Source: Simkaniaceae bacterium
Lineage (GTDB): Bacteria > Chlamydiota > Chlamydiia > Chlamydiales > Simkaniaceae
Direction of reading: 5' to 3'
Assembly (NCBI GenBank): GCA_026708385.1
Contig: JAPOVA010000028.1
Span: 1 to 48,845 of the forward strand
Length of the DNA: 48,845 bases
Positions 8,076 to 16,346 of the stretch are shown one piece after another; position 1 is the first letter of the stretch; every line of letters begins with the position of its first letter. A program made the position numbers and the translations under genes. Under the pieces are notes generated by a model. That model did no database searches. It was not told where the DNA came from and was given only the letters and a program-made list of their open reading frames with translations.

Positions 8076-8426
8076 TCACCCGGTGATATGGAAAGTGCGG
8101 GGTACCACCTGATCATCCCGATCGTCGCAATCATCGTGAGAGATCCGGGGTACCACTTGATTACCGCAATCATCTTGAGAGGTCCGGGGTACCACTTGAT
8201 CATTTTGATCGTTGCTGTGGGGGGGGCGGAGTGTTACGACGAAATCGGGTACCGTTTGATCGTTTTGATCGTCGGAGGAGATGTGGAATGCGTGCTTCAC
8301 CGTTTCGAGGGAGAGGACATGTTCATGAACCCGGTCCGCGACTTCCCTTACCCGTGCGTGTAGTTCGGGAACCGTGTTGTTCGACACATCGCCGGTAATG
8401 ACGGTAGGATCCTTGATCGTGCTCAT
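8076..8426 (-). CDS. Small VVPR-repeat protein (116 aa)
   Basis: The ATG at 8424-8426 has GGAGG seven bases upstream and a near-consensus promoter at 8462-8490. The first ~50 residues are predicted helical (ELHARVREVADRVHEHVL). The rest is a tandem array of about four imperfect 12-17 residue units containing DQNDQ or DDRDDQ followed by VVPR and a Ser/Thr-x-Asp-Asp tail. There is no signal peptide or membrane segment. A C8 tract in the coding strand (8219-8226) falls within the repeats and could slip. No family is recognised. Tandem acidic/Pro repeats are common in secreted or surface-exposed proteins of intracellular bacteria, but that role is inference. Confidence 0.65.
   Translation of the reverse strand: MSTIKDPTVITGDVSNNTVPELHARVREVADRVHEHVLSLETVKHAFHISSDDQNDQTVPDFVVTLRPPHSNDQNDQVVPRTSQDDCGNQVVPRISHDDCDDRDDQVVPRTFHITG
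8099..8260. repeat. Four imperfect direct repeats around GGGTACC
   Basis: The core GGGTACCACTTGAT, with small changes, recurs near 8099, 8147, 8186 and 8247, at spacings of 48, 39 and 61 bases. The array encodes the repeats of the minus-strand protein at 8076-8426. Uneven spacing and coding content argue against CRISPR. Confidence 0.6.
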
Positions 8427-9037
8427 TGTTATTCCTCCGAATGCAACTTTATCATAATCTCATTATATATAAATTGCTCATGTCTTTCAATATAGTAAAT
8501 AAATTGACAAATATAAGAAAACTTTTACAAACACCGGTATTCGGATCCGTGCGATGATGTTGTGCCACACAGACATTGATCTTGAGGTGTACCCGTATTG
8601 CAATGTTTTCTTAGTCAATAATTTCCGAATCACGAAGATGTTTGTAATTTTTCAATTCATCATGGTTTATTTTATATAAAGTATATCTAAACAAAATTTT
8701 ATAATGGTTGATAGAAATAATATTTATTACCATATCTTTCTTACATCTTTATTTCAGTAGGAATTGCCGGATGGCACACATCTTTTTGTTCCCGTTTTCG
8801 CGCAACAACGCAAGATGTAGGTCCGCCGTATCCCCGTTCCCACCCCGTCTCCACCGTGCGGTAGGTGTGGATGTGAGGAAACCACCTATTGCACGTACGG
8901 GGAGGGGGAAATCCCCGTGCTACGGACATCCGACCCTATTTCCGAGGTGAGGGGTGAGAAAAAGGGGGACCATATACCTTTCCCTCTCCCTTCGATTCAA
9001 CCCTTCCCCGGCCCATACCCGTCATATTACGGATGTC
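8427..9037. other. AT-rich intergenic block
   Basis: No coding frame of quality is visible here. From about 8440 to 8760 the base composition shifts to AT-rich with runs such as TTTTATATAAAG. This contrasts with the GC-rich genes on both sides and contains the minus-strand promoter at 8462-8490. I found no tRNA fold. It may be an accessory-gene regulatory region or a transfer scar. Confidence 0.4.
8462..8490 (-). promoter_or_regulatory. Near-consensus sigma70 promoter of the VVPR-repeat gene
   Basis: The minus strand has TTGAAA (8485-8490), 17 bases, then a perfect TATAAT (8462-8467), about 35 bases before the ATG at 8426. It lies in a strongly AT-rich block unlike the flanking GC-rich DNA. 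Confidence 0.7.
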
Positions 9038-10537
9038 TCAGTAGGCCTTTGCGAAAAGAGCGCGTCCGGCATTTTGCTTTCCCGTAAAAATGCAGGTTCC
9101 CGACTCTTCATTATTGTCGAAAGGGATGCATCGGACCGTGACGCCGAGATCATTGCCGATTCTCTCTTCGATGGCCGGGTCTTGTGCGTAGTAGGCGTAG
9201 ACAAAACCCTTTCCGGAGGAAGAGAAGAAATCGTATAACTCTTTTTCGGAATGTAGGTGAAAAAGGAGGGCATCGCGCGCCTCTTCGGCGCGCCGGAAGA
9301 GGGTTGAACGGATTTCGGTAAGTCGGGAGGGCAACGTCTCCGTAAACTCTTCCCGTGACTGCACGACGCGTTCCTTGGGAGGGAGTGTCCGGATTCCTAC
9401 GGAGACGGTCCCCGTCGTAACCTCCCGTATGCCGATCTCCACCCGTACGGGAATGCCCCGCTTGATCGCGCTCCACACCTTCTCTCCCGACCGCTCTCCC
9501 TTATCGTCGATAAGGCACTCCACGGGTCGATCGCGGTAGGAGAGGGTGCAAACCTTGTCACGGAGCGTACGGCAATAGGCAAGAATCTCCTCTTTCGTCT
9601 CCTCCTTATGGATGACGGGAATGACAACGACATGAAGGGGAGCGACGGCCGGAGGTAATATGAGACCGTCATCGTCGCCGTGTACCATGATCAACCCCCC
9701 GATCAGCCGTGTAGTTACGCCCCACGATGTGGTCCATGCATACTCATCCGTCCCTTTCGCACTTTGAAAGGTGATGTTCGTCGCTTTGGCGAAGTTCCGT
9801 CCCAAAAAGTGGGAGGTTCCCCCTTGGAGTGCTTTTCCGTCCTGCATCATCATCTCGAAAGTGAAGGTGTTGACTGCTCCCGGGAAACGTTCTTTTTCCG
9901 TTTTCTCTCCCTTGATCACGGGGATGGCAAGCTCATTCTCAATGAAGTTGACGTAAAGATCGAGGATGGTACGGGCCTCTTCCATTGCCTCTTCCGCCGT
10001 TGCGTGTGCCGTGTGTCCCTCCTGCCACAGAAATTCGGTTGTCCTCAGAAAGAGCCGGGTCCGCATCTCCCATCTCACGATATTACACCACTGGTTGATG
10101 AGGAGGGGGAGATCTCTATACGAAGTGATCCACTTTGCAAACATCTCTCCGATCATCGTTTCGGAGGTGGGGCGGACGACGAGAGGCTCTTCGAGCAATC
10201 CGTCGGGACGCAACGCCCCCGTCCCGTCTTTGACGAGTTTGTGGTGTGTGACGACGGCGCACTCTTTGGCAAAGCCCTCCACATGGTCGGCCTCTCTCTG
10301 CAAATAGCTGAGAGGAATGAAGAGGGGGAAATAGGCATTCCTGTGTCCCGTCGCTTTAAGGCGGGCGTCGAGTATGGTGCGTATGTTCTCCCATAGCGCG
10401 TAACCGTTCGGTTTGATCACCATGCACCCGCGCACGGGGGAATGTTCGGCAAGATCGGCCACTCTGATAACCCGGCCGTACCATCCGGAATAATTTTCGG
10501 CTCGGCTCGGCGAAATGGCGTGCTCTTTTTTCCCTGA
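9038..10537 (-). CDS. proS: Prolyl-tRNA synthetase, archaeal/eukaryotic type (499 aa)
   Basis: This enzyme charges tRNA-Pro with proline in the cytosol. The start is placed at the ATG at 10535-10537 (MSGKKEHA), 20 bases after the lplA-like stop, rather than the longer upstream frame that overlaps it. Class II motifs are visible: a motif 2-like RWEMRTRLFLRTTEF with QEGHTAHAT, and a motif 3 region ending VGIRTLPP. The length, the absence of the large insertion domain of bacterial ProRS, and the C-terminal RCIPF...FAKAY domain identify the archaeal/eukaryote-type subclass. The usual four zinc-binding cysteines of that domain are largely lost: YAQDPAIE replaces the Trp-Cys-Gly...Cys pair and TCIFTG retains one. 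To my knowledge Chlamydiaceae use a longer bacterial-type enzyme, so this suggests lineage-specific replacement. Confidence 0.92.
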   Translation of the reverse strand, partial: SGKKEHAISPSRAENYSGWYGRVIRVADLAEHSPVRGCMVIKPNGYALWENIRTILDARLKATGHRNAYFPLFIPLSYLQREADHVEGFAKECAVVTHHKLVKDGTGALRPDGLLEEPLVVRPTSETMIGEMFAKWITSYRDLPLLINQWCNIVRWEMRTRLFLRTTEFLWQEGHTAHATAEEAMEEARTILDLYVNFIENELAIPVIKGEKTEKERFPGAVNTFTFEMMMQDGKALQGGTSHFLGRNFAKATNITFQSAKGTDEYAWTTSWGVTTRLIGGLIMVHGDDDGLILPPAVAPLHVVVIPVIHKEETKEEILAYCRTLRDKVCTLSYRDRPVECLIDDKGERSGEKVWSAIKRGIPVRVEIGIREVTTGTVSVGIRTLPPKERVVQSREEFTETLPSRLTEIRSTLFRRAEEARDALLFHLHSEKELYDFFSSSGKGFVYAYYAQDPAIEERIGNDLGVTVRCIPFDNNEESGTCIFTGKQNAGRALFAKAY

Positions 10538-10557
10538 CATAGGGGGGATCGTACCGG

Positions 10558-11307
10558 CTATCTTCCCTTTTCCGCAAGGAACGACTCCCAAAGAAGATAC
10601 CCCATCTTTTTGCGCGCTTTTCGCAAATCGGAAGAACCGTACCCCCGGGGGAGGAGCGGTAAGGTATATGCCTCCATCTTCGCGAGGATCGGGCCGGGTT
10701 CGATGATGACCGTCTCGAGGAGAGCTTTGTCCGGCATGGCCAAATTGATGCTCCCTTGATGGAGATAACCCTGTTTTTTGCGCCTCTGCGCCGCACCCGC
10801 AATCTTCTTACCCCTGATCATGACGTCGTAGGGAGTGGGTTTGGCCATGCAAAAACGGGGATCCGGAGCACCCTGCCCCTCACCGAGCAAAAAAGGAGGG
10901 TCGAGCCTCCCCGACATGAATCGTGCGACCGCTCTGCGTACGGCCCCGTTAACGAACCGGTAGTTGGCAAACGTATCGAGGGAAAAATGTGATGATCCGG
11001 AAGGGACGAGGACCGAAAACGTGAGATCGCCGATGTGGAAGAGCATGCCTCCCCCTGTCGGACGCTTTGCGATGTCGATCTTTCGTCTCTCCAACTCATC
11101 GAGTTTGAGATCCCTTTCCGGTCGTATGAAGTGGCCGTATGTCACGCTATCTCTTTCCCAATCATATAGGTGCAGGATGGGTCGGTCGCCCGGTCGCATC
11201 GCCTCCAAAAGGTTGCGATCGATTTCCATGTTCGCTTCGGCCCGATTAGTCCCCGTGTCCAGTAGTCGCCACTTTCCGACTGTCTCGTCCGTTTCCATAA
11301 CGGGCAT
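10558..11307 (-). CDS. lplA: Lipoate-protein ligase / octanoyltransferase family (249 aa)
   Basis: A cytosolic BPL/LplA-fold enzyme that attaches lipoate (or octanoate) to 2-oxoacid dehydrogenase and related proteins. Hallmarks are the KRPTGGGMLFH motif (about 80-90), KIAGAAQRR with the catalytic lysine region, and GYLHQGSI. It is about 250 residues, the size of the single-domain LplA/LipM/LipL forms that lack the accessory domain, so ligase and octanoyltransferase activity cannot be separated here. It precedes proS by 20 bases on the same strand and is divergent from clpC. An lplA-like gene beside clpC is also found in Chlamydia, which supports both the call and the phylum assignment. Confidence 0.82.
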   Translation of the reverse strand: MPVMETDETVGKWRLLDTGTNRAEANMEIDRNLLEAMRPGDRPILHLYDWERDSVTYGHFIRPERDLKLDELERRKIDIAKRPTGGGMLFHIGDLTFSVLVPSGSSHFSLDTFANYRFVNGAVRRAVARFMSGRLDPPFLLGEGQGAPDPRFCMAKPTPYDVMIRGKKIAGAAQRRKKQGYLHQGSINLAMPDKALLETVIIEPGPILAKMEAYTLPLLPRGYGSSDLRKARKKMGYLLWESFLAEKGR

Positions 11308-11396
11308 AATTTACAAAAAATGGGCAAATATTCACAATGATGAATGACAAGAGGTGAGTTGGTTCTTGTTATATTATTATCCATAAGAGTGTATCT

Positions 11397-13976
11397 ATGT
11401 TCGATAAATTTACGAATAGAGCAAAACAAGTTGTTAAATTAGCGAAAAAAGAGGCGCAACGACTCAATCACAAATATCTGGGCACCGAGCACGTACTCTT
11501 GGGATTACTGAAGCTGGGACAGGGGATCGCCGTCAATGTCCTTCGTCACCTGAATGTCGACTACGAGGCGGTCCTGGGCGAAATCGAAAGGGTGGTCGGT
11601 TTCGGCCCCGAGATCCGGGTCTACGGCGATCCCGCACTCACGGGAAAAGTCAAGAAAGTTTTTGAATCGGCTAATGAGGAGGCTACCGACCTCAGCCATA
11701 GTTATGTCGGCACGGAACATCTCCTCTTGGCCCTTTTACGACAACACGACGGGGTAGCGGGGCAAATTCTGGAAAATCTGCGGGTCGATCCCAAAGCGGT
11801 GCGCAGGGAGATTCTCAAGGAGCTCGAGACATTTAACCTACAGCTCCCCCCCGTGGGTGTGTCGGGAGAAGGGCTCGCCGGAGGCCGGGAGAAGGTCGGA
11901 AGCGGGGGCGGTATGATCGGAGGGGGGGGATCGGACAAAATGCCCGCCCTGCGTGCCTACGGGCACGATCTTACCGAACTTTCCCGGGAGGGGAAACTCG
12001 ACCCCGTTATCGGTCGTGCGGAAGAGGTGGAGCGATTAATCCTCATTTTGTGTCGTCGTCGCAAGAATAACCCCGTCCTGATCGGAGAGGCGGGGGTAGG
12101 CAAGACGGCCATCGTAGAGGGGTTGGCCCATGCCATCGTCAAAGGAGAGGTGCCCGATCATCTGGCTAAGAAGAAGCTGATCTCCCTCGACCTCACGCTC
12201 ATGATTGCCGGGACAAAGTATCGCGGTCAGTTCGAAGAGCGGATTAAGGCGGTGATGGATGAGGTGAAAAAGCATGGTGATATCCTCCTCTTCATCGACG
12301 AATTGCATACCATCGTCGGGGCCGGCGCCGCCGAAGGGGCGATCGATGCATCCAATATCCTAAAGCCCTCCCTTTCTCGCGGTGAGGTGCAGTGTATCGG
12401 TGCCACGACACTCGATGAGTACAGGAAGCACATTGAAAAGGATGCCGCTCTCGAACGTAGGTTCCAAAAGATCAACATTATGCCTCCTACCGTGGAAGAG
12501 GCGACGCAGATCCTCATGGGCCTTCGGAAGAAATACGGGGCGCACCATAAGTGCATCTACACGGACGATGCGATCCGGAGTGCCGTCTACCTATCCGACA
12601 GGTACGTTACGGGGCGGTTTCTTCCCGATAAGGCGATCGACCTCATCGATGAAGCAGGGGCTAAGGGGCGCATCTCCATGTTGCGTCAACCTCAGGAAGC
12701 GCACTTGTTGGAGGCGGAAATAGAGACGTTGCGCAAGGCGAAGGAGGAATCGATCGGTCGGCAGGAATATGAAAAAGCGGCGCGACTCAGAGATAAGGAA
12801 AAGAGTTTGCGGGAGAGGTTGCAACGGGTCCACGCCGATTGGGAAGAGCAAAAAGAGCGACATCAGGTCATTATCGATGAGGAAGATGTTGCGGCTATCG
12901 TGGCCAAACATACGGGTATTTCCATAGCACGCATTACCGAAGGGGAAGCGGCCAAATTGCTCAAGATGGAAGAGCTTCTCATGCGGACCGTTGTCGGGCA
13001 GAATCGAGCCGTAGAGACGATTTGTCGCTCCTTGAGGAGGAGTAAGGCCGACATCAAAGATCCGAATCGCCCTATCGGAGCTTTTTTGCTCCTCGGTCCG
13101 ACGGGGGTGGGCAAAACTCTCCTCGCCAAGGCGTTGGCCGTTCACATGTTCGGCGGAGAGGATGCGTTGATTCAAGTCGATATGTCGGAGTATATGGAAA
13201 AGTTTGCCGTCAGTAGGATGACCGGTTCTCCCCCCGGATACGTAGGACACGAGGAGGGAGGACAGCTGACGGAAAGGGTAAGAAGGCGTCCCTATTCGGT
13301 CGTCCTCTTTGATGAAGTGGAGAAGGCACACCCCGATGTGATGAACCTGCTCCTGCAGGTTTTGGAAGACGGCCGTTTGACCGATTCGGTCGGAAGAAAG
13401 GTAGACTTTCGCAATACGATCGTATTGATGACCTCCAATCTGGGTTCCGATTTGATCCGGCGTACGACGGAGGTGGGGTTCGGCGTAAAAGACGGGATGC
13501 CTGACTACGATACGATGAAGGAGAAGATCGATCGGGCGGTTAAGAAAAACTATAAGCCGGAATTCATCAACAGGTTGGACGATACGATTATATTCAAGGC
13601 TCTTGACAGAGAGGATTTAACCAAAATCGTCCACTTGGAAACGGACAAACTCAGAGAACGGCTTGCGAGGAAAAATATCGAACTCGTGTCGGATGACTCG
13701 GCCGTTCGCTACCTCGTCGAAGAGGGGTATCGGCCCGAGATGGGAGCCCGTAAGCTACGCCGGGTACTTGAGAAGCAGCTGGAAGATCCTCTTGCCGAAA
13801 AATTACTACTCGAAGGAGATAAGCCGAGGGAGATCGCCGTCTCCTTCGATGGGAATCGCCTGATTTTCAAGGATACGAAGAAGGAAAAGGAGAAGAAAGA
13901 GAAGGGAAGGTTGGTCGGATCGGCAGCGGAGAAGGGGCCTTCCGGGGGAGAGTCGGAAGAAAATGAGGAGAAATAA
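11397..13976 (+). CDS. clpC: AAA+ unfoldase ClpC (859 aa)
   Basis: ClpC recognises and unfolds substrates and feeds them to ClpP. Two N-terminal Clp repeats occupy about 1-145, followed by a Gly-rich linker (about 154-178). AAA domain 1 has Walker A GEAGVGKT (230-237) and Walker [14 protein letters not shown]-type middle segment ([13 protein letters not shown]) identifies ClpC rather than ClpA or ClpB. AAA domain 2 has GPTGVGKT (567-574) and [17 protein letters not shown] segment fits the ClpP-docking loop. The C-terminal tail is a Lys/Glu-rich stretch of about 35 residues. Length is normal for the family. It is divergent from the lplA-like gene. The tail might vary between relatives. Confidence 0.97.
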   Translation: MFDKFTNRAKQVVKLAKKEAQRLNHKYLGTEHVLLGLLKLGQGIAVNVLRHLNVDYEAVLGEIERVVGFGPEIRVYGDPALTGKVKKVFESANEEATDLSHSYVGTEHLLLALLRQHDGVAGQILENLRVDPKAVRREILKELETFNLQLPPVGVSGEGLAGGREKVGSGGGMIGGGGSDKMPALRAYGHDLTELSREGKLDPVIGRAEEVERLILILCRRRKNNPVLIGEAGVGKTAIVEGLAHAIVKGEVPDHLAKKKLISLDLTLMIAGTKYRGQFEERIKAVMDEVKKHGDILLFIDELHTIVGAGAAEGAIDASNILKPSLSRGEVQCIGATTLDEYRKHIEKDAALERRFQKINIMPPTVEEATQILMGLRKKYGAHHKCIYTDDAIRSAVYLSDRYVTGRFLPDKAIDLIDEAGAKGRISMLRQPQEAHLLEAEIETLRKAKEESIGRQEYEKAARLRDKEKSLRERLQRVHADWEEQKERHQVIIDEEDVAAIVAKHTGISIARITEGEAAKLLKMEELLMRTVVGQNRAVETICRSLRRSKADIKDPNRPIGAFLLLGPTGVGKTLLAKALAVHMFGGEDALIQVDMSEYMEKFAVSRMTGSPPGYVGHEEGGQLTERVRRRPYSVVLFDEVEKAHPDVMNLLLQVLEDGRLTDSVGRKVDFRNTIVLMTSNLGSDLIRRTTEVGFGVKDGMPDYDTMKEKIDRAVKKNYKPEFINRLDDTIIFKALDREDLTKIVHLETDKLRERLARKNIELVSDDSAVRYLVEEGYRPEMGARKLRRVLEKQLEDPLAEKLLLEGDKPREIAVSFDGNRLIFKDTKKEKEKKEKGRLVGSAAEKGPSGGESEENEEK

Positions 13977-14442
13977 TGGCCGGTTGTCTCGTACGACCGG
14001 AAGAGGTAGTCCGAGTTCCACACCTCCGTGTGCCCTCTCCTTCGGTAGCGATCACCTCTTGTCGGTAACGGGTACTCGATGAACACGTACGAGAAGAATG
14101 TCATGAACCAAGATGTGCGGTTGTCTTAAAAGGGGGTCGGGTTATGCTCGTACGGAGGAGGCAACACCCCTTAGTTTTCCTTTTCCGCTTTGATAGCGTC
14201 CCCGAACCGTTCCCGCTACGGTTCGGGCTTCGTCCGATGCTCCCGGGCCCGTATGCCATCCCTACCGCGCTTCATCCCGAAGTTGAGGAAATGCAGAGTC
14301 TCCCCCCCCGAGTCACAATCCCGAACAGACCGGCTTTTTGAACTCCTTTCGATATTTCTCCGTACCGACCCGTACGTACGACTTGTCCCGAATGTCCTAC
14401 GTGTGCTACACTTCTGCGGACAGAACGACTTGAGGAGAGGAG
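13977..14442. other. No confident gene; leader of the 14443 gene
   Basis: A 26-codon frame at 14113-14193 begins MCGCLKRGSG, which looks like the start of the cysteine-cluster family, but it has no ribosome-binding site and stops at once. It may be a dead copy. Overlapping frames up to 14341 have no coding character I trust. A C8 run lies at 14302-14309. Confidence 0.35.
14383..14412 (+). promoter_or_regulatory. Promoter of the 14443 gene
   Basis: The -35 TTGTCC (14383-14388) and -10 TACACT (14407-14412) are spaced 18 bases. The elements and spacing match those before the paralogous pseudogene at 2449. Confidence 0.55.
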
Positions 14443-15276
14443 ATGTCTTGTTTTTCATGTTTCACATGTTGCAAAAGTTCGGCAGTCGCGCAGTCCGGGC
14501 CCGTAGGGAATCAGGTAGGGAATCAAGAGGTGGAGTGTGTCTGCTTGGGGGCGGATGCCACCGAGAGAATCGTCGATGTGGTTCGAGGTATACTCGGACC
14601 CGATAAGCAGGTTGTCGCCGTGGTGGTTCCCACAATCGGCGATGCGACGGTACTTTTCCGACAGTCCGAGGGCCTTCCCCAAGTGAGCGAATCGGGATTA
14701 TCCGCACGGATGGCCGCGCCGTCGCCACCGCATGAAGAGGAACCCGACGCACTTGTTCGGGGCATGGTAGAAGTCATGAGGGAAGGCATGGACAGGCTCT
14801 TCGTCGAATTGGAGCAGGTAAGGGATGAATGTGTTGCGACGGAAAACATTGTTGCGGAAGGCGTTACGGAGGTCGTAACGTCGGACATGGATCGGCCTCC
14901 CGTTCCCGTTCCCACCGCGCCACCCGGAGGAACCGGCGAAGCCGTAGAAACGGAGGCGGTCACCGTCGAAAACAAACAATGTTGCATCTCCGTTCCTTGC
15001 GTGGTCCCTATTGATCGACCTGAAGGACGGTCATGTTCGGTTGTCCCCGAGCACGAGGATATTCCCGATGACGTCATAGGGCAGGCTTCCGGCGGAGTCG
15101 AATTCCGGGAGGGGGATCCTGTGGACGAGGAAATCATTGTGGCGACCGATAGGACGATGGAAGCCGCCAAGGTCGCATTCGCGAGAAATCTCGCCCTCGT
15201 GCCGGCGGCGATTGTCGCAACACTTGATCGCGAGGGAGTTTTCGAGAACACCACGGGGAACGCGGGGAACGCATAG
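14443..15276 (+). CDS. Large cysteine-cluster N-terminal protein (277 aa)
   Basis: A strong GAGGAGAGGAG immediately precedes the ATG. The protein starts MSCFSCFTCCKSS with five... cysteines at positions 3, 6, 9 and 10 (four in the first ten residues), followed by Lys. A conserved segment (about 40-85: ADATERIVDVV, VVAVVVPT, TVLFRQSE) is shared with the broken paralogue at 2449-2696. Beyond that the protein is acidic and rich in Val, Thr and Pro, with a helical part around EVMREGMDRLFVELEQV and a second Cys group (CCISVPC). There is no signal peptide and no convincing membrane span. I do not recognise a family. The cysteine cluster suggests attachment to membranes by S-acylation in a host cell; disulphide or metal-linked roles are alternatives. 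Confidence 0.7.
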   Translation: MSCFSCFTCCKSSAVAQSGPVGNQVGNQEVECVCLGADATERIVDVVRGILGPDKQVVAVVVPTIGDATVLFRQSEGLPQVSESGLSARMAAPSPPHEEEPDALVRGMVEVMREGMDRLFVELEQVRDECVATENIVAEGVTEVVTSDMDRPPVPVPTAPPGGTGEAVETEAVTVENKQCCISVPCVVPIDRPEGRSCSVVPEHEDIPDDVIGQASGGVEFREGDPVDEEIIVATDRTMEAAKVAFARNLALVPAAIVATLDREGVFENTTGNAGNA

Positions 15277-15289
15277 AGAGCCCGGTCTC

Positions 15290-15304
15290 CGGTCATCATG
15301 ACCG
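15290..15304. repeat. 15-base near-perfect palindrome after the 14443 gene
   Basis: CGGTCAT and ATGACCG flank a single C (15290-15304), fourteen bases after the stop codon. It is too tight to fold as a terminator hairpin and is not followed by a T run, so it may be a protein-binding site. It could also be chance. Confidence 0.3.
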
Positions 15305-15704
15305 AATCCCCAACAGGAGATTGTCGGGTGTCTGTTGTCTTCTCAAGTCCGGTTCCGTGAGAAGGGGTCGTGATCGCCCGGGGGGAGGCTTTCATTCAAG
15401 GAAAAGCTTGTCAATTTGTCGCATCACCGGGCTCCCTAAGCACTCCCTGTGACACTCCCGAAGGTTTCCTCTCGACCGAGTGTCCGGCAATCACCGATGA
15501 TACGGTGGCGGGGTTCCGTTCAAACGACGGGTTCCGCCACCTCTTCCGAGAAACCTTCCGGAATGAGTATCTCGGCCGTTCTACGACGCCTGTGCGAATG
15601 GAAGGTTCTCGGTGGAACGGGTGACGGCAGATACGGGACATTCTTCTCTACTCGAGTCGGCCTCATCCGCAGGAGCGCGACATACCCCGGACGTGCGAAA
15701 CAAG

Positions 15705-16330
15705 TCAGGCGGTTCGGTATGGAGCAACAACGGGTGTCGCTCCCTGCGTTACCGATGCTACAACGGCTTTGTTTATTTCTTTGAGGCCCTTTCCCCCGTC
15801 CGCTTCGGCGTCCGGATCATCACCTCTCCCGGAATCGTGGGTGGGACGGCGGGGCAAAGCCGGACAGCCTGCTTGCGTTAACGTCTCGTAGAGCTTCTTC
15901 AACGATGCGTTTCGCCTCTTCCTGAGGTAGATCACACCATTTTCCCTACGTTCAACTACGACATCGGGCCGGATAGGCGATCTAAGGTCGCAACGGAAAC
16001 AAGTATGCTTTTCTCATTGATGAAGCTTTTTCTCCCGGGATTCGGCCGATAGGCTCGCACCGTATGAGTCCGTTATTGTTCGGGACACTTTGTGCCGTGC
16101 CGGATTGTCTGTCCGGAAATCCTGATCATCAACACGGCTACACCATATCGCAGTAAATTCATCGGGGAAATCGCTTTTAAGAATAGCGATCGCGTGCTTC
16201 CATTCGCACATCTCAATAGATCTCTTCCACAAACCTCGGTAACCCTTTGGTCGGACCGTCCTCGATGATCACCGAGCCGTTCCCCTCTTCATCCGCAATG
16301 TCGGGTTGCACTATATACCTCGGGTAGCTA
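15705..16330 (-). pseudogene. Possible decayed minus-strand gene
   Basis: Several minus-strand frames that look coding follow each other with shifts. From high to low coordinates: PRYIVQPDIADEEGNGSVII, ending at a TGA near 16217; CEWKHAIAILKSDFPDEF (16014-16232); PIRPDVVVERRENGVIYL followed by QEEAKRIVEEALRDVNA near 15900-15990; and GLKEINKAVVASVTQGATPV ending at 15705. No single frame is intact and no family is recognised. I interpret this as a frameshifted gene remnant, but the evidence is only coding-like composition. The plus strand from 15370 to 15880 also has overlapping frames of no clear quality; nothing else is seen in 15305-15704. Confidence 0.3.
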
Positions 16331-16346
16331 TGATGCGGTTGTTCGT

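Noticed and set aside
8099-8260. Direct repeats that could suggest a CRISPR array
   Set aside because: Only four imperfect copies with spacings of 48, 39 and 61 bases, lying inside an ORF with promoter and ribosome-binding site, and no cas genes nearby.
12591-13331. 246-codon minus-strand open frame inside clpC
   Set aside because: It lies wholly antisense to well-conserved ClpC sequence.
14113-14193. 26-codon frame starting MCGCLKRGSG as a further cysteine-cluster gene
   Set aside because: No ribosome-binding site and an immediate stop; at best a dead copy, so it was not counted in the family.
14523-15395. 290-codon minus-strand open frame
   Set aside because: It is antisense to the 14443 gene, is very rich in Ser/Thr/Pro, and has no initiation signal; it is a by-product of GC-rich codon use.
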